Below are positions 15,936 to 25,138 of a DNA stretch of 64,000 bases, piece after piece. The DNA comes from an uncultured Collinsella sp. GTDB taxonomy: Bacteria; Actinomycetota; Coriobacteriia; Coriobacteriales; Coriobacteriaceae. The DNA lies in NCBI GenBank assembly GCA_905213265.1, contig CAJMHR010000007.1, forward strand, positions 1-64,000, read 5' to 3'. Position 1 is the first letter of the stretch. The number at the start of each line of letters is the position of its first letter. Under the pieces are notes generated by a model. It was given only the letters and a program-made list of their open reading frames with translations, did not search any database and was not told the origin of the DNA. Made by a program: the position numbers and the translations under genes.

Positions 15936-17078
15936 GTGATCTGCCCGCATTGCCTTAAGACTATCGAGGACGGCGCCTCGTTCTGCCCCTACTGCAACGC
16001 CTATGTGGGTCCGGGCGATGGTCCCGAGCACACCGAGTTCGTGTTCTGCGAGGGCTGCGGTGCCCGTCTTTCTCCGCATGATCGTACGTGCCCCAAATGC
16101 GGACGCCCCGCTCCGGGCATCCTCTCCGAGGACGCGGCCGCATCCGACCTGGCAGCGGGCCGCACGGCGGGCTTTCCGCGCCTAACGCAAGAGCAGATCG
16201 ATACCGAGGTGCCTCATGCGCCCGCCTCGGCTGCCGCGGTTCTTTCGGACGCCGCCGATCCTAACGAGACCTGCGTGCTGCCGGCTTTCGATAAGGATTT
16301 CGGTATCCCCAAGGTCGATATTCCCACGCCCGTTTCCCTGCACGACGATGCTCAAAAACCCAAGCGCAAGGTGCATCCCGACGAGGACGCCTATCACAAG
16401 CACAAGCGTCATATCCCCAAGCCGCTCATCGTCATCGTGGTCCTTGCAGTCGTTTGCGGTGGTGCCTATTGGTTCGTGACGGCCGATCCCATGGGTGTCA
16501 TGCCTGGCTTCTATGACCAGTTTGGCCAGGCCGCGCAGACGACCTTCCCCACGCGCCAAAAGGGCGAGGCGAATGAGGACGATACCAAGCAGGACGATTC
16601 TGCCGAGGTGGTCCAGGAAGAAACCGTGCTCACCGATGATCAGCTCTATACCAGGCTCGACGGTCTGTATCAGACCATCGTGTCCTACGGTGACGAGGAC
16701 CAGATCGGCGAGGTCATCGATTCCTTTAACAACGGCTATCTCCGAACGCCGCTGTCCACCCGTCAGGAGCTGTCACAGAGTGCTTACGCCCTGCGCGACC
16801 AGATCAAAAAGACGCAAGATGAGCTCAACAACCTTAAGTACCAAGACGATACGGTCTATGCGGACGACATCGCCCACTTAAAGCAGCTTGCCGAGTGGAT
16901 GTATGAGCGCGTCGACGTGATCTGCCAGAGTTGGGACATCTCGCTGGCCATTCCCGATGGCGAGTCGATGAGTTCCCACCAAAGCGAGATCCTGGCGCCC
17001 ATCGCGCAGAGTGGCAACAGCGCGCTTAATCAGTACGACGCCAACGTGGGCTCCTGGAAGCCGCAGCAGCGTTCCTAA
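15936..17078 (+). CDS. Zinc-ribbon membrane protein, uncharacterised
   Basis: A 380-residue protein of unknown role. Two zinc ribbons are at the N terminus: CPHC/CPYC at about residues 3-20 and CEGC/CPKC at about 39-58. A low-complexity linker with a basic patch leads to one membrane helix near residues 162-181 (LIVIVVLAVVCGGAYWF). The outer part is acidic (EDDTKQDDSAE), then helical and possibly coiled-coil (ALRDQIKKTQDELNNLK). GTG 15936 was chosen since AAGAGG precedes it and the protein then starts at the first zinc-ribbon Cys; TTG 15906 would add ten residues. It precedes a cyclophilin gene. Confidence 0.8.
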   Translation: MICPHCLKTIEDGASFCPYCNAYVGPGDGPEHTEFVFCEGCGARLSPHDRTCPKCGRPAPGILSEDAAASDLAAGRTAGFPRLTQEQIDTEVPHAPASAAAVLSDAADPNETCVLPAFDKDFGIPKVDIPTPVSLHDDAQKPKRKVHPDEDAYHKHKRHIPKPLIVIVVLAVVCGGAYWFVTADPMGVMPGFYDQFGQAAQTTFPTRQKGEANEDDTKQDDSAEVVQEETVLTDDQLYTRLDGLYQTIVSYGDEDQIGEVIDSFNNGYLRTPLSTRQELSQSAYALRDQIKKTQDELNNLKYQDDTVYADDIAHLKQLAEWMYERVDVICQSWDISLAIPDGESMSSHQSEILAPIAQSGNSALNQYDANVGSWKPQQRS

Positions 17079-17116
17079 AATTAGTTCGCCATAGTCGGCA
17101 TAACCTACGTGCGCAA

Positions 17117-17146
17117 TTGATGTAAGCGCATGCTTATTGCTACAAT
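17117..17146 (+). promoter_or_regulatory. Promoter of the cyclophilin gene
   Basis: TTGATG (17117-17122), 18-base spacer and TACAAT (17141-17146), about 40 bases before the ATG at 17186. Confidence 0.6.
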
Positions 17147-17185
17147 TCGTACAAATATGCTTTAAACGCACGAGGAAGGAACCAC

Positions 17186-17728
17186 ATGTTTGGTTTTAAG
17201 AAAGAGCTCTACACGCCCGAGTATCAGCTTGCCGGCGACGAGTGCGCCGTTATCGAGACGTCGAAGGGTACCATCAAGGTCAAGTTTGACGGCGAGGGCG
17301 CTCCCATTCATGTCGCGAACTTCTGCGAGCTTTCCACGATGGGCTTCTATGATGGCCTTAAGTTCCATCGCTATGTGCCCGGCTTTGTCATTCAGGGCGG
17401 CGACCCCAATACCCGCGATATGTCCGGCACCGACGTCGCTGCCGGTCTTGAGGGCCCCGACGGCATGCCCGGTACCGGTGGTCCCGGCTACTGCATCAAG
17501 GGCGAGTTTGCCACCAATCCGCGCAACAGCCATGTTGATGGTGCCCTTGCCATGGCACGCTCCATGGACCCCGATTCCGCGGGTTCGCAGTTCTACTTCT
17601 GCCTGGGTGCCCAGCATAACCTCGATTCCGGTTACACCGTCTTTGGTACCACGGTCGAGGGTCTCGATGTGATTTCGCAGCTGCGTGCCGGCGACGAGAT
17701 CGTCCATGTCGAGATCGTTCACGAGTAA
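17186..17728 (+). CDS. Cyclophilin-type peptidyl-prolyl cis-trans isomerase
   Basis: 180 residues with no signal peptide, so cytoplasmic. Cyclophilin motifs include FHRYVPGFVIQGGDP (active-site Arg and Gln), MARSMDPDSAGSQFYF and VFGTTVEGLDV. It catalyses proline isomerisation in protein folding. A GAGGAAGGAA ribosome site precedes the ATG. The TPR membrane protein begins 11 bases after its stop, suggesting one operon. Confidence 0.95.
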   Translation: MFGFKKELYTPEYQLAGDECAVIETSKGTIKVKFDGEGAPIHVANFCELSTMGFYDGLKFHRYVPGFVIQGGDPNTRDMSGTDVAAGLEGPDGMPGTGGPGYCIKGEFATNPRNSHVDGALAMARSMDPDSAGSQFYFCLGAQHNLDSGYTVFGTTVEGLDVISQLRAGDEIVHVEIVHE

Positions 17729-17739
17729 AGGGGACTTCC

Positions 17740-19044
17740 TTGAATAGCCAGCTGATCCAACAGGGCCGCGCCGCTTACCGCGCGGGTGATTTTTCCGCTG
17801 CAGCCCAGATGCTTGGGGCGGCAAAGACTCCCGATGAGATTATGGGCGAGGCCGATCACCTTCGTGGCAACGCCTTGATGCACCTGGGCATGTATGTCGA
17901 GGCCGCCGAGGCCTATGCCGCCGCCCTCAACGACGGCACCTACGGCAAGCGCGGCGCGCTGCTCACCAACCGCGGCAAGGCACTCGCCGCCGTGGGCGAC
18001 TACACGACGGCCGCTCAGGCGTTCTCTGCCGCTACGCAGGACGCTTCTTATGCCACGCCGTTCAAGGCCTATCTGGGCCTGGGCAATGCGCTGTTCCAGT
18101 CGGGCGATTATGCCAACGCGGGTACTGCCTTCCGTCAGGCTGCCATCGACGGCGCCAATCCGGCTCCCGCCGCCGCACTCGGCGAGCTCGGTCGTTGCTT
18201 CATTAAGCTCGGCCGTCCGGCGGATGCCGTGGAGACCTACCGCACGGCTATCGACTTTGCCGGCCCCCGCGACGACACGCGTGCGCTCAATGCCGGCATG
18301 GGTCAGGCGCTTTCTGCCGCCGGCCGTCCCTCCGACGCACTCGACGCCTTTAACGCCGCTACTGCCGATGGCATCTACCAGCTCACTTCCGAGCAGGCCG
18401 ATGAGCTTGCCCGCGTGCATGATTCGCTTGCCGCACTGTCTGCCCAGACGGCTATGGCCACGGCTCCGGCGCCCGCGATGGACGCTCCTGCCGTCGATCC
18501 GCTCGATCCTACGGGCGCGACCGGTCAGTTTATGCCCGATCCCTCGGACACCGGCTTCTTTACGCTGTCCGAGTCCGAGATGGTCCAGCAGGACCGTCAG
18601 GATCGTAAGCAGGCCAAGGTCCGTCGTCGCCATCGCCACACGGGTCTCAAAGTCTTCATCGTGCTGCTTCTGCTCATTTTGATCGCCGCGGGCGGTCTGG
18701 GCTTTGCCTACACGCGCGGCTTTGGCTTCCCGTCCCAGGAATCTGTGGTTTCCGATCTGTTCCAGGCTGCCGGCGACGGTGACACCGCAAAGGCCGAGTC
18801 TTGCCTGGCATCGAGCCTGTCCGAGGACGCTAAGTCGATGATCATCTCCTCGATTCCGCAGGGTGCCACCGTGTCCGTCGAGGGCATGGATCAGTCCATG
18901 ACCGAGACGACCGCTAAGGTGAAGGCATCGCTGTCCAAGGGCGGCGAGCAGGAGTACACCGTCAAATTCGTGCGCTCCGACAACCATATCGGCTGGGCCG
19001 TTTCCTCGCTCGATATGGATTTCTCGGCTGCTGACAACCAGTAG
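17740..19044 (+). CDS. TPR-repeat single-pass membrane protein, uncharacterised
   Basis: 434 residues. Tandem helical repeats of TPR type fill about residues 5-230 (for example GRAAYRAGDFSAAAQML, GNALFQSGDYANAGTAF). An Ala/Pro-rich linker and a basic RRRHRH patch precede one membrane helix at about 303-322. The outer ~110 residues look like a small secreted domain (AAGDGDTAKAESCLAS). The layout - cytoplasmic repeat domain, one helix, outer domain - mirrors the zinc-ribbon protein two genes upstream. The start is TTG with AAAGGGGA at good spacing. Function unknown; a role linked to the cell envelope is an inference from the mre genes just downstream. Confidence 0.82.
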   Translation: MNSQLIQQGRAAYRAGDFSAAAQMLGAAKTPDEIMGEADHLRGNALMHLGMYVEAAEAYAAALNDGTYGKRGALLTNRGKALAAVGDYTTAAQAFSAATQDASYATPFKAYLGLGNALFQSGDYANAGTAFRQAAIDGANPAPAAALGELGRCFIKLGRPADAVETYRTAIDFAGPRDDTRALNAGMGQALSAAGRPSDALDAFNAATADGIYQLTSEQADELARVHDSLAALSAQTAMATAPAPAMDAPAVDPLDPTGATGQFMPDPSDTGFFTLSESEMVQQDRQDRKQAKVRRRHRHTGLKVFIVLLLLILIAAGGLGFAYTRGFGFPSQESVVSDLFQAAGDGDTAKAESCLASSLSEDAKSMIISSIPQGATVSVEGMDQSMTETTAKVKASLSKGGEQEYTVKFVRSDNHIGWAVSSLDMDFSAADNQ

Positions 19045-19066
19045 TGACCTTATGGGATTTAGCTTT

Positions 19067-19099
19067 GCCCGGCGCTTCACCGCAAGTGAGGTGCCGGGC
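19067..19099. terminator. Intergenic hairpin before mreB
   Basis: GCCCGGCGCTTCAC pairs with GTGAGGTGCCGGGC (14 positions, two wobbles) around CGCAA. No T-tract follows, so it is a weak terminator or processing site at best. Confidence 0.35.
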
Positions 19100-19159
19100 T
19101 TGCGCTAGTATGATGATCTAGTAGTTTTCCAGCAATCATCCAACACATCAGGAGTTGCG

Positions 19160-20203
19160 TTGTTTTCTTTGATGGATATGTTCTTCGGTAGCTATGCGGG
19201 CGATCTTGCCATCGACCTCGGCACCGCAAATACGCTTGTCTCCGTGCGCGGCAAGGGCATCGTCATTCGCGAGCCCTCTGTTGTCGCCATCGACAAGAAC
19301 GACGAGCGCATCCTGGCGGTCGGTATCGAGGCAAAGCGCATGCTCGGCCGTACGCCCGGCAACATTGTGGCCGTTCGTCCCCTGAAGGACGGCGTCATCG
19401 CCGACTTCGATGTTACCGAGGCCATGCTTCGCTACTTTATCGACAAGGCGTCCGAGAAGCGCTACCCGTGGACCCCGCGTCCGCGCGTTGTCGTCTGCGT
19501 TCCCTCCGGCGTCACGTCGGTCGAGAAGCGTGCCGTCTTTGAGGCCACGATCCAAGCCGGCGCTCGCCAGGCCTACCTGATCGAGGAGCCCATGGCCGCT
19601 GCTATCGGCGCCGACCTGCCCGTCGAGGAACCCACCGGCTCCATGGTCATCGACATCGGCGGCGGTACCACCGAGGTCGCTGTTATCGCCATGGGCGGCA
19701 TCGTCGTCTCGCAGTCCATCCGTATTGCCGGCGACGAGTTCGACCAGGCCATCCTCACGCACGTTCGCGATGCCTACAACCTGGCCATCGGCGAGCGTAC
19801 GGCAGAGGATATCAAGATTAAGGTCGGCTCCGCCGTGCCGCTCAAGGACGAGCTCGACGTCGAGGTCAACGGCCGCGACGTGATCACCGGTCTGCCCAAG
19901 ACCGTGCGCATCGAGAGCGAGGAGATTCGTCGCGCGCTCAACAAGCCGCTCGACGAGATGGCCAAGGCCGTCAAGGACGCCCTCGATGCCACGCCGCCCG
20001 ATCTTGCCTCTGACCTTATGTACTACGGCATTTTGCTGACCGGTGGTGGCGCTCTGCTACGCGGTCTCGACGTGCGTCTGCGCGATGAGACCGGCGTTTC
20101 GGTCAACGTCAGCCCCACGGCGCTCGATAACGTCGTTAACGGCTGTGCCCGCGTGCTCGAGGCCAATGCGTTTGATGGCGGCTTCGTCCAGACCAATGCT
20201 TAA
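19160..20203 (+). CDS. mreB: Rod shape-determining protein MreB
   Basis: 347 residues, actin-like ATPase that forms membrane-bound filaments and guides lateral wall synthesis. Phosphate-1 motif DLGTANTLV, phosphate-2 DIGGGTTEVAV and the C-terminal adenosine motif LTGGGALLRGLD are present. The N-terminal MFSLMDMFFG is amphipathic and suits membrane binding. Start TTG is set by AGGAG six bases upstream. It heads the mreBCD-PBP2-rodA operon. Confidence 0.97.
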   Translation: MFSLMDMFFGSYAGDLAIDLGTANTLVSVRGKGIVIREPSVVAIDKNDERILAVGIEAKRMLGRTPGNIVAVRPLKDGVIADFDVTEAMLRYFIDKASEKRYPWTPRPRVVVCVPSGVTSVEKRAVFEATIQAGARQAYLIEEPMAAAIGADLPVEEPTGSMVIDIGGGTTEVAVIAMGGIVVSQSIRIAGDEFDQAILTHVRDAYNLAIGERTAEDIKIKVGSAVPLKDELDVEVNGRDVITGLPKTVRIESEEIRRALNKPLDEMAKAVKDALDATPPDLASDLMYYGILLTGGGALLRGLDVRLRDETGVSVNVSPTALDNVVNGCARVLEANAFDGGFVQTNA

Positions 20204-20224
20204 TTTCCAAAAGGTGGATTCCAT

Positions 20225-21223
20225 TTGGCACGATCTTCGGGTTTCTCCACAAATCTGAATACCAAGCGACAATCAACGGGTATGCGCCCGTTGATTGTTT
20301 TCAGCCTGATTTCGGTGTTGCTGCTCACGTTTTACATCCGCGAGGGCGAGGCAGGGCCGATTCATGCCGTGCGTTCGGGCGTAACGACGATTACCTCGCC
20401 GGTGCGCTTTGTGGGTTCGGCTGTGGCGGCTCCTTTCAATGCCATCGGCAACGTGTTCTCTAACCTTACGGCGTCGCAGGACACGCTCGACGAGCTCAAG
20501 AAGCAAAACGAGGAACTGACCTCTAAGGTTGCTGAGCTCTCCGAGGCTCAAAAGACCGCTGAGCGTCTGGAGGGGCTGGTCGGCCTGCAGTCGACCTATA
20601 ACCTCAAATCGACCGCTGCTCGTATCGTTGGTGCCTCGGGCGATGCCTGGACCTCGACCGTTACCATCGACAAGGGCTCTGCCGACGGCCTTACCATCAA
20701 CATGCCCGTGACGAGTTCTGCCGGTGTTATCGGCCAGATTATCGAGGTATCGGCTAAGACATCGACCGTGCGCCTGATTGGCGACGAGAACTCGGGCGTG
20801 TCCGCCATGGTGCAGGACACGCGCGCCCAGGGCATGCTTCAGGGTCAGGCTGATGGCACGCTGCGTCTTGAGTACGTGAGCGTCGACTCCGACGTTAAGG
20901 TTGGCGACATCATCGTGACCTCGGGCATCGGTGGCGTGTTCCCCAAGGGTCTACCGCTCGGCACCGTCTCGTCGGTTGAGAAATCGGCAAACGATGTGTA
21001 CTACACCATTGTGGTGCGCGCTCAGACGACGGCCGAGAACAACGAGGAAGTGCTGGTCATTACCTCGCTGACCGACGAACAGTCGGCCTCGGATGAGGAC
21101 GTGAGCACGGCCAACAGCACGCCGCAGGGAACGTCGCGCGATGCTGCGACCAAGACGAAGGACGAGAGCTCGGATGACGGTTCCGACACGTCCGAGACGA
21201 CCGATTCCGGCTCGAGCGAATAG
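20225..21223 (+). CDS. mreC: Rod shape-determining protein MreC
   Basis: 332 residues. One N-terminal membrane helix (LIVFSLISVLLLTFYI), then a coiled coil (LDELKKQNEELTSKV) and the two-barrel MreC core with LIGDENSGVSAM and VTSGIGGVFPKGLPLG. It links MreB to the outer wall enzymes. The last ~45 residues are rich in Ser, Thr, Asp and Glu, likely disordered. Start TTG with AAAGGTGG upstream. Confidence 0.95.
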   Translation: MARSSGFSTNLNTKRQSTGMRPLIVFSLISVLLLTFYIREGEAGPIHAVRSGVTTITSPVRFVGSAVAAPFNAIGNVFSNLTASQDTLDELKKQNEELTSKVAELSEAQKTAERLEGLVGLQSTYNLKSTAARIVGASGDAWTSTVTIDKGSADGLTINMPVTSSAGVIGQIIEVSAKTSTVRLIGDENSGVSAMVQDTRAQGMLQGQADGTLRLEYVSVDSDVKVGDIIVTSGIGGVFPKGLPLGTVSSVEKSANDVYYTIVVRAQTTAENNEEVLVITSLTDEQSASDEDVSTANSTPQGTSRDAATKTKDESSDDGSDTSETTDSGSSE

Positions 21224-21234
21224 GGGGCATGTCC

Positions 21235-21801
21235 ATGGATCTACACGAGCAGGGGATGAGCTCCCGCACGTTTGTGATCGCCGCCATTGTGTGCGTGCTG
21301 CTGCAGGCAGGCCTGGCACCGCAGATCTCCATTGCGGGCGGTCGCGTCAACTTCATGATTATCCTGGTGTGCCTAAGCGTGTTCTCGGGCGACCCGACCC
21401 GTGCCGTCGTGTGCGGTTTTTGCAGCGGCTTGTTCTATGACCTGTCCGCTGCCGTGCCGGTGGGCGTTATGTCGCTCCTGCTGACCGTGGGTTCTTTTGC
21501 CCTGGTGCACAGCGCCGTCGGTCAGACGGGCGGTACCCCGAGTGCGCGCGGCGTCACTGTGGGCGCCTTTGCGCTCGTCATTAATGTGATCTACAGCATC
21601 ATCTTGCTGTTTATGGGTTTGGAGACGAGCTTTGTCGTGGCGATCTTCGGCCATGCGCTGCCGTCCTCGATCCTGACGGGTCTGGTTGCCATTCCGTTTT
21701 TGATGTCCGGCGTCGTGCCGCAGTCCGGCTATGGATTCTCCGCACGTGGCGGACGCCAGGCGGGTATGCGCTTTAAGCCCAAGACCCGCAAGCTCAAATA
21801 G
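21235..21801 (+). CDS. mreD: Rod shape-determining protein MreD
   Basis: 188 residues with five to six membrane helices and the usual short length of MreD. It starts 11 bases after mreC. ATG 21235 is preferred to ATG 21229 since GGGGG lies about seven bases before it. It sits between mreC and the PBP2 gene, the expected place, and probably helps organise MreC and PBP2. Confidence 0.9.
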   Translation: MDLHEQGMSSRTFVIAAIVCVLLQAGLAPQISIAGGRVNFMIILVCLSVFSGDPTRAVVCGFCSGLFYDLSAAVPVGVMSLLLTVGSFALVHSAVGQTGGTPSARGVTVGAFALVINVIYSIILLFMGLETSFVVAIFGHALPSSILTGLVAIPFLMSGVVPQSGYGFSARGGRQAGMRFKPKTRKLK

Positions 21802-21814
21802 GGGAGGCCCGTAG

Positions 21815-23884
21815 ATGTCTTCCCAGATGACGGTTATTATCGCCGGTATCGTGCTGGTTGTGGCCATCGTGGTCGCGCTGGTCGTCATGCGTCGTGGCGA
21901 TTCCCGTTTTACCTACGATACGCAGCATGGAACGGCCCCGCGCGCCACCGAGGGCGAGGGCAATACCGCGTCGACCGCCTTTAAGGGCCGCTTTTCCATC
22001 CTCACCACGGGTGTGGGCGCGATGTTTGCGGCGCTTGCCGTCAAGCTGTGGGGCATGCAGATGGTCTCATCGGACTATTACGAGAAGCAGGCCAATAGTA
22101 ATCAGACTCGCACCGTTACAACACCCGCTGTGCGCGGTCGCATCCTCGACCGCAATGGCGTGGCGCTTGTCCAGAACCGTCCCTCACTTGCTGTCGTGGC
22201 CTACCGCGACCTTGCCGAGGATGAGGTTCTGGTTCGCCATCTTGCCAACGTGCTTGGAATGCCTTACGTGGCGGTCCTTCGCAATATTCAGGACAATACA
22301 GAGGGCGCTCAGAGCCTGCATACCATCGCGACGGACGTCCGTCGCTCCACGGTTGCCTATATTCAGGAGCATGCCGGCGAGTTCCCGGGCGTCAAGATTG
22401 CCGAGCGTACCGAGCGTCAGTATCCATATGGCGAGACGGCATGCCATATCTTGGGCTATACCGGCACCATTACCTCCGAGCAGCTCGAGGCCCAGAATAA
22501 GAAAACCTCTGGCGATGATGATGCTTCTGCTGGCAAGATTACGTACCAGTCGGGCGATATCGTGGGCCAGGCGGGCGTTGAGAGCTACTACGAAAACTTG
22601 CTGCAGGGTATTCGTGGCGTGCAGACCGTCAAGGTCGATGCATCGGGCAATGTGACCGGTCAGGCCGGCGCTGTGCCCGCGAAGGCCGGCTCCGACATTA
22701 AGCTCACGCTCGACCTTAAGATCCAACAGGCCTGTGAGACGGCGCTGGCGAGCGCTATCGAGCTTGCCAAGACCACCGGCTACAGCAATGCCGGCAACGG
22801 CGCTGTGGTGTGTCTCGATCCCAACAATGGCGAGATCCTGGGCATGGCGAGCGAGCCCAAGTTTGATCCGTCCGTCTTTATCGGCGGCGTCTCAAATGAC
22901 GTGTGGACCGAGCTAAATGATGACAAGGGTTCGCACCCGCTGCTCAACCGCGCCATTAGCGGACAGTACATGTCGGCCTCGACCATCAAGCCGCTCTCGG
23001 CACTGGCCGGTCTTGAGTTTGGAACCTACACTTCAACGCAGACAACCAACTGCACGGGCTATTGGACGGGCCTGGGCAAGTCGTGGGGCAAGTACTGCTG
23101 GCTGCATTCCGGCCACGGCACCATGACGCTGCAGTCGGGTATCGCCAACTCGTGCGACCCCGTCTTCTACGACATGGGCAAGGCGTTTTTTTATGACGAG
23201 CAGCATTCCGAGGGCCTGCAGGAGGTCTTTCGTCGCTGGGGCCTGGGCAAGACCTGCGGTATCGATCTGCCGAGTGAAGGCGCGGGCCGTATTCCCGATG
23301 CCGAGTGGAAAGAGTCGTACTTCACCGACGCCTCTGCCGAGGACCGCAAGTGGAATGCCGGCGATATGACCAACATTGCCATCGGTCAGGGCGACATCCT
23401 GGTGACGCCCCTGCAGATGGCGTGTGCCTATATGGGTCTTGCCAACGGCGGCAAACAGTACGTGCCTCACGTGTTTTTGTCTGCCGTGTCGCGCGATGGC
23501 GACGGCGATGCCTATAAGTACAACGGCAAGGGCAAGAAGAAGCGCCTGGAGGCCAAGATCAACAGCGATTCGGATTTGGCTCTTGTTCGCAACGGCATGC
23601 ACGACGTGATTTACACGGCATCGACGTCCCTGGCGGCTCACTTTGGCACCCTGACGCCGCAGGTATACGGCAAGTCGGGCACGGGCGAGAAAAGTGGCGA
23701 GGATGAATACGCGTGGTTCTGCGCCTATGCACCGGCCGATGACCCCAAGTATGTCGTCGCTACCGTCCTGGAGCAGGGCGGCGGTGGCTCAGATACCGCG
23801 ATGCATGTCGTGCGCGACGTGCTCGGCGTGATTTATGGCGAGCCCGATACCTCTTCGGCCTCGGGCGATTCTTCGGTTCGATAG
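21815..23884 (+). CDS. mrdA: Penicillin-binding protein 2 (elongasome transpeptidase)
   Basis: 689 residues, class B PBP that crosslinks lateral-wall peptidoglycan. Active-site Ser is in SASTIKP at about residue 389, second motif SCD at about 446 (PBP2 type), and third motif KSGTGE at about 620. The N terminus has the RGRILDRNG motif. Two hydrophobic segments precede the outer domain (about 6-25 and 63-80), where one is normal. It is followed by rodA, its partner glycosyltransferase. Confidence 0.95.
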   Translation: MSSQMTVIIAGIVLVVAIVVALVVMRRGDSRFTYDTQHGTAPRATEGEGNTASTAFKGRFSILTTGVGAMFAALAVKLWGMQMVSSDYYEKQANSNQTRTVTTPAVRGRILDRNGVALVQNRPSLAVVAYRDLAEDEVLVRHLANVLGMPYVAVLRNIQDNTEGAQSLHTIATDVRRSTVAYIQEHAGEFPGVKIAERTERQYPYGETACHILGYTGTITSEQLEAQNKKTSGDDDASAGKITYQSGDIVGQAGVESYYENLLQGIRGVQTVKVDASGNVTGQAGAVPAKAGSDIKLTLDLKIQQACETALASAIELAKTTGYSNAGNGAVVCLDPNNGEILGMASEPKFDPSVFIGGVSNDVWTELNDDKGSHPLLNRAISGQYMSASTIKPLSALAGLEFGTYTSTQTTNCTGYWTGLGKSWGKYCWLHSGHGTMTLQSGIANSCDPVFYDMGKAFFYDEQHSEGLQEVFRRWGLGKTCGIDLPSEGAGRIPDAEWKESYFTDASAEDRKWNAGDMTNIAIGQGDILVTPLQMACAYMGLANGGKQYVPHVFLSAVSRDGDGDAYKYNGKGKKKRLEAKINSDSDLALVRNGMHDVIYTASTSLAAHFGTLTPQVYGKSGTGEKSGEDEYAWFCAYAPADDPKYVVATVLEQGGGGSDTAMHVVRDVLGVIYGEPDTSSASGDSSVR

Positions 23885-23893
23885 GAGGTTGCG

Positions 23894-25120
23894 ATGGATT
23901 TTTCTCCGGCGGATCTGTTCCGTTCAACCAAGACCGGCTCTCGCAGCAGCCTGGACCGTGTCAACAAGCAACTTTCGGCCTCGCGCGGCACGTTTCGCCA
24001 AAAGGTGCATATCGGTGTGCTCGTGGCTACTGTGGCTCTCGTCGCCTACGGTGCCATCATTATCTGGTCGGCTTCGCAGTTTAAGGCCGACGCTTCGTTC
24101 TCACGCCATCTGCTGGGAATTGGCATCGGAGCGGTGCTGGCGGTGCTGGTCTGGCGTACCGACCTGCGCGGTATTTCCAATTTCTCGACGGCGTTGCTCG
24201 TCATCGACCTGATCGTGATCCTCTCGCCCAAGATTCCGGGTCTGTCCTATACAGGCGGTCTGGGCATGACGGGCTGGATCAAGATTCCCGGTATCGGCTT
24301 GACATTCCAGCCGGTTGAGCTTGCCAAGCTCATCACCATCTTCTTTATTGCTACGCTTGGCTCGCAGTATAACGGTCGCATCGATACCGTTCGCGACTAC
24401 GTCAAGCTCTGCGGCATGCTGTCCATTCCGTTTTTGGCCGTCGTTGCCATGGGCGACCTGGGCTCGGGCCTGGTCGTGCTTGTTTCGGGCGCCATCGTCA
24501 TTTGTATGAGCGGTGCACGCCGCGAATGGGTGCTGTCGACTCTGGCCCTGCTCGTGGGCCTGGTGGCCCTCGTTCTGGCGCTCGATTCGGTCTTTGATTC
24601 GTTGCTCGGCCACGATGTGCTCATCAAGCAGTATCAGATGAACCGTCTGACGGTCTTTATCGACCCCGATAATGCCGATTCGGACGATGCCTACAACCTG
24701 CAGCAGTCGCTTATCGCCGTTGGCTCGGGCGGCTTCTTTGGTAAGGGTTTGGGCCATGCGACGCAGTCGGCCGGCGGCTTTCTGCCTGAGTTCCACACCG
24801 ACTTCGTCTTCGCCTTCCTGTCCGAGACCTTTGGTTTTTGCGGTTCCTTTTTTCTCCTGTGCCTCTACGTGCTGCTGATCTTTTCGACGATTCGCGTCGC
24901 CTTTAAGTGTGAGTCGCTGTTCCTGCGTCTGTCGTGCGTAGGTATCGTCGGCATGTGGGCATTCCAGACCTTTGAGAACATCGGCATGTGCATCGGCATG
25001 ATGCCGATTACCGGTATTCCGCTACCGTTTATTAGCTTTGGTTCGTCTTCGATGATGATCCAACTGCTGACGGTGGGTATCGTACAATCCATATGGCGGC
25101 ATCGTTCGGGCGCCGCGTAA
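23894..25120 (+). CDS. rodA: RodA, SEDS peptidoglycan glycosyltransferase
   Basis: 408 residues with about ten membrane helices. It polymerises glycan strands for wall elongation together with PBP2. Conserved SEDS features are seen: FQPVELAKL, GDLGSG, the outer loop with QQSLIAVGSGGFFGKGLG, and GIPLPFISFGSS near the C terminus. A ~45-residue Ser/Arg-rich cytoplasmic lead precedes the first helix. GGAGG lies before the ATG. Confidence 0.95.
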   Translation: MDFSPADLFRSTKTGSRSSLDRVNKQLSASRGTFRQKVHIGVLVATVALVAYGAIIIWSASQFKADASFSRHLLGIGIGAVLAVLVWRTDLRGISNFSTALLVIDLIVILSPKIPGLSYTGGLGMTGWIKIPGIGLTFQPVELAKLITIFFIATLGSQYNGRIDTVRDYVKLCGMLSIPFLAVVAMGDLGSGLVVLVSGAIVICMSGARREWVLSTLALLVGLVALVLALDSVFDSLLGHDVLIKQYQMNRLTVFIDPDNADSDDAYNLQQSLIAVGSGGFFGKGLGHATQSAGGFLPEFHTDFVFAFLSETFGFCGSFFLLCLYVLLIFSTIRVAFKCESLFLRLSCVGIVGMWAFQTFENIGMCIGMMPITGIPLPFISFGSSSMMIQLLTVGIVQSIWRHRSGAA

Positions 25121-25138
25121 CCGCTGGAGGGGTTTGCT

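Noticed and set aside
17719..19080. 453-codon minus-strand frame over the TPR gene
   Set aside because: The plus-strand frame has a ribosome site, TPR pattern and a membrane helix; the antisense frame has none.
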